The notes under the pieces: generated by a model
The model's database searches: none
Told to the model about the DNA's origin: nothing
What the model saw: the letters and a program-made list of their open reading frames with translations, nothing else
IMG/VR virus record: IMGVR_UViG_3300025316_000590
Span: 62,001-126,000 of that record
Length of the DNA: 64,000 bases
Origin: a virus
Strand: one strand, 5' to 3'
Translations under genes and position numbers: made by a program
Shown here: positions 42,972 through 49,546 of the stretch, piece after piece
Layout: each line of letters begins with the position of its first letter
How positions within the stretch are numbered: the first letter of the stretch is position 1

Positions 42972-43757
42972 ATGCGAGTCTTCATCCGAGTTAGGCTGAG
43001 CGAGGCCGGTCGCCGTGCCGACGTGACCGCCGGCGGCAATGGGGCAGCCGAGTTTGATATCGAGGTGTTCCGGGCAACGACCGCACCGGATGATTGGGCC
43101 GCCGTCGTCGATCAGGCCGACCTCGACCGCGACGAAGCTGTCCTCGATATGCGAGGCGGTATCACACGCGACGGCATCACTGTACCCATCGCGGACTTCT
43201 CGTGGGTTCCCGACGTCAGGCAGGCCCTAGTTGTCTATCGGGACGCTGTACGAGAATGGGTACGAATGCGATGGGAGGAGGACACTCGCCGAGCAAATCT
43301 GGGCCTGCGGCCTGGTGATTTTGATTTCCCGATGTGCCGCGACGTGCTACTGCGGGTGCCGGTCTATGAGAAGACGCCCGGCAGCAGGAACTGGATGGCG
43401 TCTGTGCGGCTTGCCCCGAACGCACCGGGAGGCCTGGATCGAGCGTGGATGATGCGGGTGCGCGACGGCGACGACGGTTACTACAGGCTGCGACCGTTGC
43501 AAATAGGTGACGTGGTTGAGTTCGGGGCTGACCTGCTGACCGACCGCAGTAAGAGGTTCAAAAACCGCTGGTACGGATACGTGGTGCGACGTACCGATGA
43601 TATGCTCGTCTTGCACAAGACCAACACCGCCGAGGTGGCATTCCGCGAGGGGGCGGTTTACGCAGCCAGCGTTGCCCCGCCGCCCGTCGTGCCCAAGCCC
43701 CGCCGACGCCGAATTGGTGGCCATATCGAGGAAGAACGCCCGACGTGGGAGCTGTGA
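42972..43757 (+). CDS. Hypothetical protein with RPTWEL tail
   Basis: 261 residues from ATG at 42972 (a TTG at 42963 is possible). Beta-rich C-terminal half (DVVEFGADLLTDRSKRFKNR). Ends in EEERPTWEL, like the SWIM protein and the protein ending at 35306. Function unknown. Confidence 0.6.
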   Translation: MRVFIRVRLSEAGRRADVTAGGNGAAEFDIEVFRATTAPDDWAAVVDQADLDRDEAVLDMRGGITRDGITVPIADFSWVPDVRQALVVYRDAVREWVRMRWEEDTRRANLGLRPGDFDFPMCRDVLLRVPVYEKTPGSRNWMASVRLAPNAPGGLDRAWMMRVRDGDDGYYRLRPLQIGDVVEFGADLLTDRSKRFKNRWYGYVVRRTDDMLVLHKTNTAEVAFREGAVYAASVAPPPVVPKPRRRRIGGHIEEERPTWEL

Positions 43758-43836
43758 GGCGACTTTATGCCGCGTGCGGGCCACTGTAGGCCAGACGTGG
43801 CGAGGTGTTCCCGACTGCGGCTACCGGGCCACCCGA

Positions 43837-43870
43837 GCCGCCTGCCGCACAGCGGGCCTATACAGGCGGC
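43837..43870. terminator. Hairpin between convergent genes
   Basis: GCCGCCTG/CAGGCGGC, 8 bp with an 18-base loop, between the rightward gene ending at 43757 and the end of leftward HEG E. No T run; weak bidirectional terminator at best. Confidence 0.35.
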
Positions 43871-44389
43871 TTACACGGGCGGAGCTTCCACAGTCTGATT
43901 CCGAAATAGCACCTCGTCTTCGGGCGACCTGAAGGCATAGAGTATCATGTCTCCGGTGACAAGGGCTAAAACGTCACACTTACCGTTCTGGAACTGGCGG
44001 TTTTTGCAGTGCTGAACAAGACTCGTGGTCTTGTACATTTTGCCAGTCGATACCTGTACGGTGAGCAGGCGGTCGCCGATACCCACAACGAGATCATGCC
44101 CACACCCCGCCGAGATCGCACGGTAAACGTCCCACCCACGTCGAAGCATATCGACAGAAACGATTAGCTCATGGGCCGCACCCGTATCGCTGTTGCACTT
44201 GCAGCTTGACGTTGCGGATGTGGTTCGGAGGAATCGTGTGCCAGAACAATCCCAGATATGATCGGCAGTAGCGATGCGTCGCCGCACTGATCGCCTAGCC
44301 GCGTTTGATGCACAAGATCGAGAGCAGAACATCTGGTTGGCGTTGCCGCTGTACCGCCCTCCGCAGAAATCACAGTAGCCTAACATCAT
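43871..44389 (-). CDS. PD-(D/E)XK-type homing endonuclease (HEG E)
   Basis: 172 residues from the first of two ATGs. N-terminal Cys4 finger (YCDFCGGRYSGNANQMFCSR). C-terminal domain ELIVSVDMLRRGWDVYRAIS then HDLVVGIGDRLLTVQVSTGK fits the PDDEXK_5 family of intron- or phage-encoded nucleases. The QVKTG active-site block reads QVSTG here, so the catalytic lysine is not in its usual place and activity may be lost. Own promoter and interleaved-stem leader like the HNH genes. Confidence 0.7.
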   Translation of the reverse strand: MMLGYCDFCGGRYSGNANQMFCSRSCASNAARRSVRRRIATADHIWDCSGTRFLRTTSATSSCKCNSDTGAAHELIVSVDMLRRGWDVYRAISAGCGHDLVVGIGDRLLTVQVSTGKMYKTTSLVQHCKNRQFQNGKCDVLALVTGDMILYAFRSPEDEVLFRNQTVEAPPV

Positions 44390-44397
44390 TAGACTCC

Positions 44398-44515
44398 ACC
44401 CGCCCGCCGTGCATGGCCATACCACTGGAGACGCACAGCGGGACGGGTAGGTTTGGTTTGTTAGGTGGTATGGCCGAACAGCAGTCATAATAGCACAAAC
44501 CAGCCCTGTGACCAA
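44398..44515 (-). promoter_or_regulatory. HEG E sigma-70-type promoter and interleaved-stem leader
   Basis: On the minus strand: TTGGTC (44515-44510), 17-base spacer, TATTAT with TGC before it (extended -10). Stem A: GGCCATACCAC (44475-44465) with GTGGTATGGCC (44425-44415), 11 bp. Stem B: ACCCGTCC (44448-44441) with GGGCGGGT (44405-44398), 8 bp with one G-U pair. Order A-B-A'-B'; the start codon is ~9 bases after B'. Confidence 0.7.
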
Positions 44516-44578
44516 CCTGGCCCTTCGGCAGTCGCCAGTGACCAACCTCGGTGACCAAGTTCCGGTATTTGATTCAAT

Positions 44579-44600
44579 TGGCACAGCGTTCGCATGATAT
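44579..44600 (+). promoter_or_regulatory. Sigma-54-like promoter P6
   Basis: TGGCACAGCGTTCGCATGAT followed by ATGCC. Leader has a GCGGGC/GCCCGC hairpin before the next gene. Confidence 0.75.
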
Positions 44601-44655
44601 GCCTCCTAGAAATACAACCTCGCGGGCCAACGCCCGCCCAAGCAAGGAAACGAAC

Positions 44656-44961
44656 ATGACCGCCACAACGATTCAACTGTCCGCCCTGGCTGACGTGATC
44701 CAAGTTTACAGCGGCAGGGCGAACGCCTGCTGCTGCGGATGCAGCGGCAAGCATACCGTAGCCTCGGCCCACCGAGCCGAAGCGGCCCGACGCTGCGGAT
44801 ACGCGGTGGCTGACGAGGACGTCAGCGACCGCACGGTCAAGCTGATCTACAACAAGGTCGCAAAAGCCGCCGAGGCCGGTGTCGAGTTCATTTGCACGGG
44901 CGAGTCGAACTGCTGGTCGGTCGATGTCGGCAGCCGCACGTATTGCCTGTACATAGCATAA
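44656..44961 (+). CDS. Hypothetical Cys-containing protein
   Basis: 101 residues, start after AAGGAAACGAAC. CCCGCSGKH near residue 25 and CGY may bind metal. Function unknown. Confidence 0.6.
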   Translation: MTATTIQLSALADVIQVYSGRANACCCGCSGKHTVASAHRAEAARRCGYAVADEDVSDRTVKLIYNKVAKAAEAGVEFICTGESNCWSVDVGSRTYCLYIA

Positions 44962-44973
44962 AGCAGATTCGGC

Positions 44974-44995
44974 TGGCACGCCATTCGCATGATAT
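44974..44995 (+). promoter_or_regulatory. Sigma-54-like promoter P7
   Basis: TGGCACGCCATTCGCATGAT; reads into a 230-base structured region. Confidence 0.8.
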
Positions 44996-44999
44996 GCCA

Positions 45000-45229
45000 G
45001 CCGATAGCACCCTGCCGGTAAGCCCGCAAAGAATCGTCGCGGGCCTTGGTGCAACCCACCGACCGCCGTTAAGCCAGCACCTAGCAGGACTCGTCGCTGG
45101 CCGGTCGGAAACCGCTGAACCCACGGCGGTAAGCCCTAGCGAGGCTTTGTGGGGTCTTTTCTTCGGACGGGTTAGGTGGGCGAGGGCTCGTAGCTCCTCG
45201 CCCACCAACCTCCTAAGCATAGCAGGTGA
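45000..45229 (+). ncRNA. Multi-hairpin non-coding RNA downstream of P7
   Basis: Successive stems: GCACC/GGTGC with inner GCCCGC/GCGGGC (45007-45052); CCGACC/GGTCGG with inner GCCAGC/GCTGGC (45059-45108); ACCGC/GCGGT (45111-45130); AAGCC/GGCTT (45131-45147). ACCCAC (45119) can pair with GTGGGGT (45149-45155) just before CTTTTCTT, a possible terminator. Then GGTGGGCGAGG/CCTCGCCCACC (45175-45206, 11 bp). No open frame. TAAGCC recurs at 45020, 45070 and 45130, suggesting repeated units. Confidence 0.6.
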
Positions 45230-45232
45230 ACC

Positions 45233-45346
45233 ATGAACGGTAAACGAGCCATCAAAAAGAGCAGCAGGAACAACCCAGTGAAGAAGTCGCTGCGGTTGGT
45301 GAAGGCCAAGGTTCGCAAGCTGCATCTCAAAGAGCATAAGAACTAA
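45233..45346 (+). CDS. Small strongly basic protein
   Basis: 37 residues with 14 Lys/Arg (KSSRNNPVKKSLRLVKAKVR). Start after AGCAGGTGAACC. Perhaps nucleic-acid binding. Function unknown. Confidence 0.45.
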   Translation: MNGKRAIKKSSRNNPVKKSLRLVKAKVRKLHLKEHKN

Positions 45347-45357
45347 GGAACCTGAAC

Positions 45358-45621
45358 GTGATACAGGCACTGAAAGATCTGGTCGCCGCCGACCAAACCG
45401 AGGTCGCGGCCATCAAACGGCAGTTGCGTCAGCACCGCAAGGAGCGATACGAGCAACTGGCTCTGACTCTGATGGCCGAGTTCAACCTGCCCCGCGACCG
45501 TGTGGATTGCCACATCGCAGAGGGCCGACTGCGTAATACCGACTTCGTTGAAGTTTGCCGTATTGCCGAGCGTCAGAGCATCGCTTCGCGGAGACAACTT
45601 GATCAAGGAGTTCGACGATGA
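45358..45621 (+). CDS. Small helical protein
   Basis: 87 residues, GTG start after AAGGAACCTGAAC. Helical and charged (AAIKRQLRQHRKERYEQLAL). ATGA overlap with the next gene. No family recognised. Confidence 0.55.
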   Translation: MIQALKDLVAADQTEVAAIKRQLRQHRKERYEQLALTLMAEFNLPRDRVDCHIAEGRLRNTDFVEVCRIAERQSIASRRQLDQGVRR

Positions 45622-45974
45622 ACGCAAACGAACCAACAATTCTCAGCAGCGAAGAAGCTGGCGTGAGGATCACCCTCACGCCCGACAAAAAGGAATGGCT
45701 GGAGCAGGGCCTGAAGATCGAGTGCCTGAAGGTGGACTGCGGACGCGAGTTTGAAGTGGGCCACATCCTCGATCCCTATGGCCCCGCGCCAGCCCTGCGT
45801 CTCGACGCTCCGCTGGGCGTCCGCACCGTAGCCCTAATCCTGAAGGCTTTGGAACTGCGACTTGTATGTATTCCTCCTGGGCCAGCCAATGGGCCTACAA
45901 CGGGCTACCAGGCTGAAACAGGGGCCGAACGGTCGCATCGGGCCGCGACCCAATGGCCAGATTTCACCCAATGA
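45618..45974 (+). CDS. Hypothetical protein
   Basis: 118 residues. Start fixed by ATGA overlap. Contains ILKALELRLVCIPPGP. No family recognised. Confidence 0.5.
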   Translation: MNANEPTILSSEEAGVRITLTPDKKEWLEQGLKIECLKVDCGREFEVGHILDPYGPAPALRLDAPLGVRTVALILKALELRLVCIPPGPANGPTTGYQAETGAERSHRAATQWPDFTQ

Positions 45975-46001
45975 GACGTAGACCGTCGAATTCGGATTTA
46001 T

Positions 46002-46023
46002 TGGCACGGCATTCGCATGATAT
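46002..46023 (+). promoter_or_regulatory. Sigma-54-like promoter P8
   Basis: TGGCACGGCATTCGCATGAT, GAATTC upstream; reads into a ~300-base non-coding RNA. Confidence 0.8.
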
Positions 46024-46028
46024 GCTTA

Positions 46029-46316
46029 CCGTTCCTGCGGCCCTTGCCTGAGTGAGGTGAAGGCCCGACAAGCGAGGTGCGAAGTACAAGCAATACCGGC
46101 TCCGTCCCCCGACGCCAAGATCGAGGGCACGAGGCCGCAGGAGCGAACGGTCCTTAGAACGCGGGGTAAAACCTGCGGGTCAGGTCTTACGGGAGTAAGA
46201 CCGCAGCGGTTCGATTCCGCAGGGATCACCTCAGAAACCGAACTGGCTCGAAAATCATGGCTGGGCAACACTCGCGCGTGAGCCCACGGGTTCCTGCGGC
46301 CCCAAGAGCAGTTCGG
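46029..46316 (+). ncRNA. Large structured RNA with tRNA-like element between P8 and P9
   Basis: Domain I (46029-46150) is closed by CCGTTC and CTGCGGCC pairing with GGCCGCAG and GAACGG (14 bp, 4-base bulge). Domain II (46149-46228) is tRNA-like: GGTCCTT/AGGGATC 7-bp end stem, a T-arm-like GCGG-TTCGATT-CCGC, and GGTCTTAC/GTAAGACC as a long arm, but no canonical D-arm. Domain III is closed by CCGAACTG/CAGTTCGG (46238-46316) and contains a second TTCCTGCGGCC (46291), able to pair with the 3' strand of domain I. No known family recognised. Confidence 0.6.
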
Positions 46317-46331
46317 TGGATTCACAGCGAA

Positions 46332-46353
46332 TGGCACAGCCTTCGCATGATAG
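46332..46353 (+). promoter_or_regulatory. Sigma-54-like promoter P9
   Basis: TGGCACAGCCTTCGCATGAT. The HEG F cassette follows ~60 bases on, so the gene it once served may be displaced. Confidence 0.7.
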
Positions 46354-46410
46354 GGTAGGCAGAAAGCAAACACGACCGAGTCGGGTGACGGCCCAAAGTG
46401 CGGCGTCCCG

Positions 46411-46536
46411 TTGACGCCGCAGGTAAACCGACTAGAATAAGGGCAGTCGGTTGACCTCACAACTTGGCCGACAAACGAATCATGACTAACCAACCCGTCC
46501 TGCGTGACTTGTGAGGTCAAACGTGGGGCGGGTTGG
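46411..46536 (+). promoter_or_regulatory. HEG F sigma-70-type promoter and interleaved-stem leader
   Basis: TTGACG (46411), 16-base spacer, TAGAAT (46433-46438). Stem A: TTGACCTCAC (46451-46460) with GTGAGGTCAA (46511-46520). Stem B: CCAACCCGTCCTGCG (46490-46504) with CGTGGGGCGGGTTGG (46522-46536). Stem A differs from that of HEG D at two base pairs, both compensated. GTCGG/CCGAC around A is also kept. Confidence 0.8.
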
Positions 46537-46556
46537 CGTCATTTCGGAGTTATATT

Positions 46557-47054
46557 ATGTCGCGTAATCCAGTTGGTACGGCGTGGCGGGACATGAAGTA
46601 CCGCTGTTTTAATTCAAGCCACCAAGCCTATTTTAACTATGGTGGTCGTGGAATTACGGTCTGCTTGGGTTTACAAGATTTTACTAAGTTCACCCAGGTT
46701 CTAGGCCCACGACCAGAAGGCTACACTCTTGACCGCGAAGATAACGAGGGTAGCTACACCTGTGGTGAATGCGACCAGTGCCGGGAGAATGAGTGGGTGA
46801 AGAACGTAAGGTGGGCTACGCGAAGTGATCAGCAGCTTAACCGAAGGACAACGAATCATACCGTACTGTACAGGGGTGTAAGTCTCCATCTTGGAAAGTA
46901 CTACTTAGCCCAAATTCGCTGTAACGGGTTACTACAATACGTGGGGTGTTTTCCTACGGCAAGGGAAGCCGCCATCGCGTACAACCAGGCGGCTACAGCC
47001 ATTCGAGGGGCGAACGCTAAGATAAACCGAATTCGGATTCAGACCGGCACGTGA
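46557..47054 (+). CDS. HNH-like/AP2 homing endonuclease (HEG F)
   Basis: 165 residues. YGGRGITVCLGLQDFTKF, GYTLDREDNEGSYTC and VRWATRSDQQLNRR are HEG blocks; then an AP2 domain (LYRGVSLHLGKYYLAQI to TAREAAIAYNQAA). A longer frame start exists but ATG 46557 fits the leader. The end (NRIRIQTGT) lies in promoter P10. Confidence 0.8.
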   Translation: MSRNPVGTAWRDMKYRCFNSSHQAYFNYGGRGITVCLGLQDFTKFTQVLGPRPEGYTLDREDNEGSYTCGECDQCRENEWVKNVRWATRSDQQLNRRTTNHTVLYRGVSLHLGKYYLAQIRCNGLLQYVGCFPTAREAAIAYNQAATAIRGANAKINRIRIQTGT

Positions 47055-47066
47055 TTCGCATGTTAA
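47045..47066 (+). promoter_or_regulatory. Sigma-54-like promoter P10
   Basis: CGGCACGTGATTCGCATGTT; GAATTC upstream; contains the HEG F stop codon (TGA). The downstream box is ATGTTAA rather than ATGATAT. Confidence 0.65.
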
Positions 47067-47156
47067 TTCTTCTGAAATAGGTAGGCTAACCGATAGTAAT
47101 AAACGCTTACGGTTCACCCGCCTCGGTTCTATAAACCACAAACCCCTGAAACGACC

Positions 47157-47783
47157 ATGCTAGACAAAACATTCATCCTCGGCGGCAAGGCCATCTTCAC
47201 CCTTGAGGTTTCGCCGGCCTTCCAAGCAGCCAACGCGAGTGCCAAGCCGCACTATACCTACAAGGTCACGCACAAGGCCCCGACCCCGCAGTACCCAAAC
47301 GAGAAGTGGTTCGTGGCCCTGCTGACCGGCCCTGATAACACCAACGACTATCAGTACCAGGGGATGCTCGACGCCGCGACCGGAATTTTCATTCGCGGCA
47401 AGAAGGCCCTGCCCGAGACCTGCCACCCCCTGCGGCTGTTCGCCCGAACCATGAAGGCGATTTGGGAAGGCCGCAGCGAGCAGATCGAAGCGGCTGGTTT
47501 CAGCCTGCACCACGAAGGACGGTGCGGCTGCTGCGGTCGCCGCCTGACCACCCCGGCCAGCATCGAGCTGGGCATCGGGCCTGAGTGTGCCGCGAAGCGA
47601 GGCTTGGGCCTTGCGGTCGCCGCCGTACACGCGGCTGACGAGGATATCGACCTTACGGCAGAGCAGCGGGGCGTGCTGAACGCTCTGGGTGTAGAACCTA
47701 CAGCCGCTGCCCAAAAAGCCCTTGTGCGGGCGGGCATTCCGACCTACAACACGCCCAACGTACAGCTTTCCCTTTTGAGCTAA
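47157..47783 (+). CDS. Zinc-binding protein of the DUF6011 type
   Basis: 208 residues. RCGCCGRRLTTPASIELGIG followed by PECAAKRG is the zinc-binding signature of DUF6011-type proteins. The N-terminal 120 residues are alpha/beta (GKAIFTLEVSPAFQAAN). Preceded by a ~90-base leader from P10. Function unknown. Confidence 0.65.
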   Translation: MLDKTFILGGKAIFTLEVSPAFQAANASAKPHYTYKVTHKAPTPQYPNEKWFVALLTGPDNTNDYQYQGMLDAATGIFIRGKKALPETCHPLRLFARTMKAIWEGRSEQIEAAGFSLHHEGRCGCCGRRLTTPASIELGIGPECAAKRGLGLAVAAVHAADEDIDLTAEQRGVLNALGVEPTAAAQKALVRAGIPTYNTPNVQLSLLS

Positions 47784-47786
47784 ACT

Positions 47787-47975
47787 ATGGATGACCTAAC
47801 CAGAAAGCTGATCAGCAAGTGTTCGTACCAGCAAGACTTCGCGGCAGCCCTGAAATTTGCCGCCGACGTCTTGGCGATTCTGAACAAGCACGATGCCGAT
47901 CAGCCGACCATCCTGATGTCATCCATCGAGTTGTACGAAACTGAAAAAGTAGTAAACGGCACGTCAAGTGCATGA
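47787..47975 (+). CDS. Small helical protein
   Basis: 62 residues, helical (QDFAAALKFAADVLAILNKH). Its last codons and stop (NGTSSA) are within promoter P11. Function unknown. Confidence 0.5.
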   Translation: MDDLTRKLISKCSYQQDFAAALKFAADVLAILNKHDADQPTILMSSIELYETEKVVNGTSSA

Positions 47976-47978
47976 TAT
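47957..47978 (+). promoter_or_regulatory. Sigma-54-like promoter P11
   Basis: CGGCACGTCAAGTGCATGAT; includes the stop codon of the small gene before. Leader has an ACCGCC/GGCGGT hairpin. Confidence 0.7.
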
Positions 47979-48058
47979 GCCCAACGGAAAAACAACCGCC
48001 AACGCGGCGGTCACCGTGTCCAGTATGATAGCAACCTGAAGAACTAAGGAGTTCCACC

Positions 48059-48661
48059 ATGCCCGAAAACCGACCTATGCCCGCCCCGACCGAACTGGTC
48101 AACGAGTCCATCGAGTTCAGCCAAGACCTCTTGGAGGCCGCTCAGAACTTCGCCCGCAGCAAGCCGTGGAAGGGCGACCTCGACCTGCGTATCGCCAAGT
48201 TCCGCGAGTTTCACGACGCCATTTGCGGCGGCAGCGGCCCGGCCCTGATGATCGACATCGACGATGTCGAGACCAACAGTGGGGAGAGCCGCTTCAACCC
48301 GGAAATGAACGCCATCGAGATCAATGGTAAGCTCTCGGTGGTGACGTATCTGTTCCTGTACTTCATGAGCGTGGCCTTTGAGGACGTACAGCGAGGCACG
48401 TTCGACGGAGTCGAGCCGATGGTCAAGGCCATGACCTTGTTCAAGAAGGTCTTCCCCCGCAGCTTCGCCCGCCTTCGCGGCGAGAACGGTATTTTTGTCG
48501 CGGGTGGCCTGCACCGCGACCACAACCTTCCCGTCGCCGCCCCGAGCCAAGCACCGGCCCTGGGTACGGAGAGCGACCCGCAGGTGTTGCCTCCCGCCCC
48601 GCAGGTGATCGACATCACCAGCAAGCCGACCCGCACCGACGAGGAGGTCGGCGAACTGTAA
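48059..48661 (+). CDS. Hypothetical protein
   Basis: 200 residues; a helical N-terminal half, a hydrophobic stretch (VVTYLFLYFMSVAFEDVQRG) and a Pro-rich tail ending EEVGEL. RBS AAGGAGTTCCACC. No family recognised. Confidence 0.6.
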   Translation: MPENRPMPAPTELVNESIEFSQDLLEAAQNFARSKPWKGDLDLRIAKFREFHDAICGGSGPALMIDIDDVETNSGESRFNPEMNAIEINGKLSVVTYLFLYFMSVAFEDVQRGTFDGVEPMVKAMTLFKKVFPRSFARLRGENGIFVAGGLHRDHNLPVAAPSQAPALGTESDPQVLPPAPQVIDITSKPTRTDEEVGEL

Positions 48662-48765
48662 TCCTGAACGGTGGGCTCAGCATCCGAGCGTAATCGGGTC
48701 AAACCGAGTTGACGGTGCTGAGCCTGCCGACCAAGCAACGCACGGCCCGCCTGGGTCTACGATAT

Positions 48766-49206
48766 ATGAACACAAAACTACGCACGAAGATCGACGAATT
48801 CCTTCAGCACCGGCGGAAGAGTGAGGCTGGAGGCTGGGCCAAGATCACGAACGACGACGTCACGAAGCTGGAGGAGATCATCCGACTGCTGATCGAAGCC
48901 AAGTGCAAGCCCGACTCCGAGGGCGAGCGACCCATCGAGTTCATGCTCATCAACCGTCGCACGCACCACAGCATGAACTACTGCGCCCTGCCCTACGACG
49001 CGTGGATCCGTCACGACGATGCTGATCTTCCGCCGCCAGCGACCGCCGACGAAATCATGGACCTGGCAATGCTGAACCTGGGCCTCGCCAGCGGCGACGT
49101 GACCCAGCAGTATCGCCAGCAGCGGCACGACCGCACCGAAGCCGCACAGCGGGCCAAGAGCGAGCCCAAGCCGCGGGCTGACGATATCGAAGACGAGGAT
49201 AACTGA
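48766..49206 (+). CDS. Hypothetical protein
   Basis: 146 residues from the ATG at 48766; no clear ribosome site, so the start is uncertain and a longer frame begins at 48709. Helical, charged C-terminus (PKPRADDIEDEDN). A GGCTCAGCA/TGCTGAGCC hairpin lies at 48673-48725. Confidence 0.5.
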   Translation: MNTKLRTKIDEFLQHRRKSEAGGWAKITNDDVTKLEEIIRLLIEAKCKPDSEGERPIEFMLINRRTHHSMNYCALPYDAWIRHDDADLPPPATADEIMDLAMLNLGLASGDVTQQYRQQRHDRTEAAQRAKSEPKPRADDIEDEDN

Positions 49207-49219
49207 CGAAGGGTCATCG

Positions 49220-49281
49220 TTGACACAAGGCCCAACGTGTACTATGCTGCGGTTCAGCCGCGTGCTTAGTACACGTTGGGC
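49220..49281 (+). promoter_or_regulatory. Promoter candidate and 15-bp hairpin before the tRNA-tmRNA locus
   Basis: TTGACA (49220), 17-base spacer, TATGCT (49243). GCCCAACGTGTACTA (49230-49244) pairs perfectly with TAGTACACGTTGGGC (49267-49281). The -10 lies in the hairpin, so this may instead be a terminator of the leftward gene block; both are possible. Confidence 0.45.
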
Positions 49282-49341
49282 TTCAAATAATAGGGACGGG
49301 AGCATCACCGAGGGATGTTACCGAGGTGGTGGATAGAAACG

Positions 49342-49372
49342 CGGGAGTGGAGGTGATGAACCTCCACTCCCG
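49342..49372 (+). other. Perfect 12-bp hairpin before the tRNA
   Basis: CGGGAGTGGAGG and CCTCCACTCCCG with a 7-base loop, 22 bases before the tRNA. Possible processing site or terminator. Confidence 0.5.
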
Positions 49373-49394
49373 TGCCCGAGTCTGGTAAGTATGA

Positions 49395-49468
49395 CGCGGA
49401 GTGGAGCAGTCCGGTAGCTCATGAGATTCATAATCTCAAGGTCGCAGGTTCAAATCCTGTCTCCGCCA
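49395..49468 (+). tRNA. tRNA-Met (CAU), initiator-like
   Basis: Acceptor G2-G7/C66-C71 with an unpaired C1xC72; D-stem GAGC/GCTC with A11-U24; anticodon arm TGAGA-TTCATAA-TCTCA, anticodon CAT; T-arm GCAGG-TTCAAAT-CCTGT; A73. The C1 mismatch and A11-U24 pair are hallmarks of bacterial initiator tRNA. The three G-C pairs of a classical initiator anticodon stem are not present. CCA is not encoded. Confidence 0.85.
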
Positions 49469-49496
49469 CTCGTAGCCATCAGGCTAGGTTAGGTCG

Positions 49497-49542
49497 CCCG
49501 CACGAACGCCGACAGCGTGCGGGACGGCAGCAGATTGTCGGC
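49497..49542 (+). ncRNA. H-type pseudoknot between tRNA and tmRNA
   Basis: S1: CCCGCACG (49497-49504) with CGTGCGGG (49516-49523). S2: GCCGACA (49508-49514) with TGTCGGC (49536-49542). Loops are 3, 1 and 12 bases: a geometrically sound H-type pseudoknot. Its 3' end is 4 bases before the tmRNA 5' end. Confidence 0.65.
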
Positions 49543-49546
49543 AACC

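Noticed and set aside
46149-46228. A genuine tRNA gene
   Set aside because: T-arm-like and end stems exist but there is no D-arm, the T-stem has only 4 pairs, and the anticodon arm is not standard; kept as tRNA-like.
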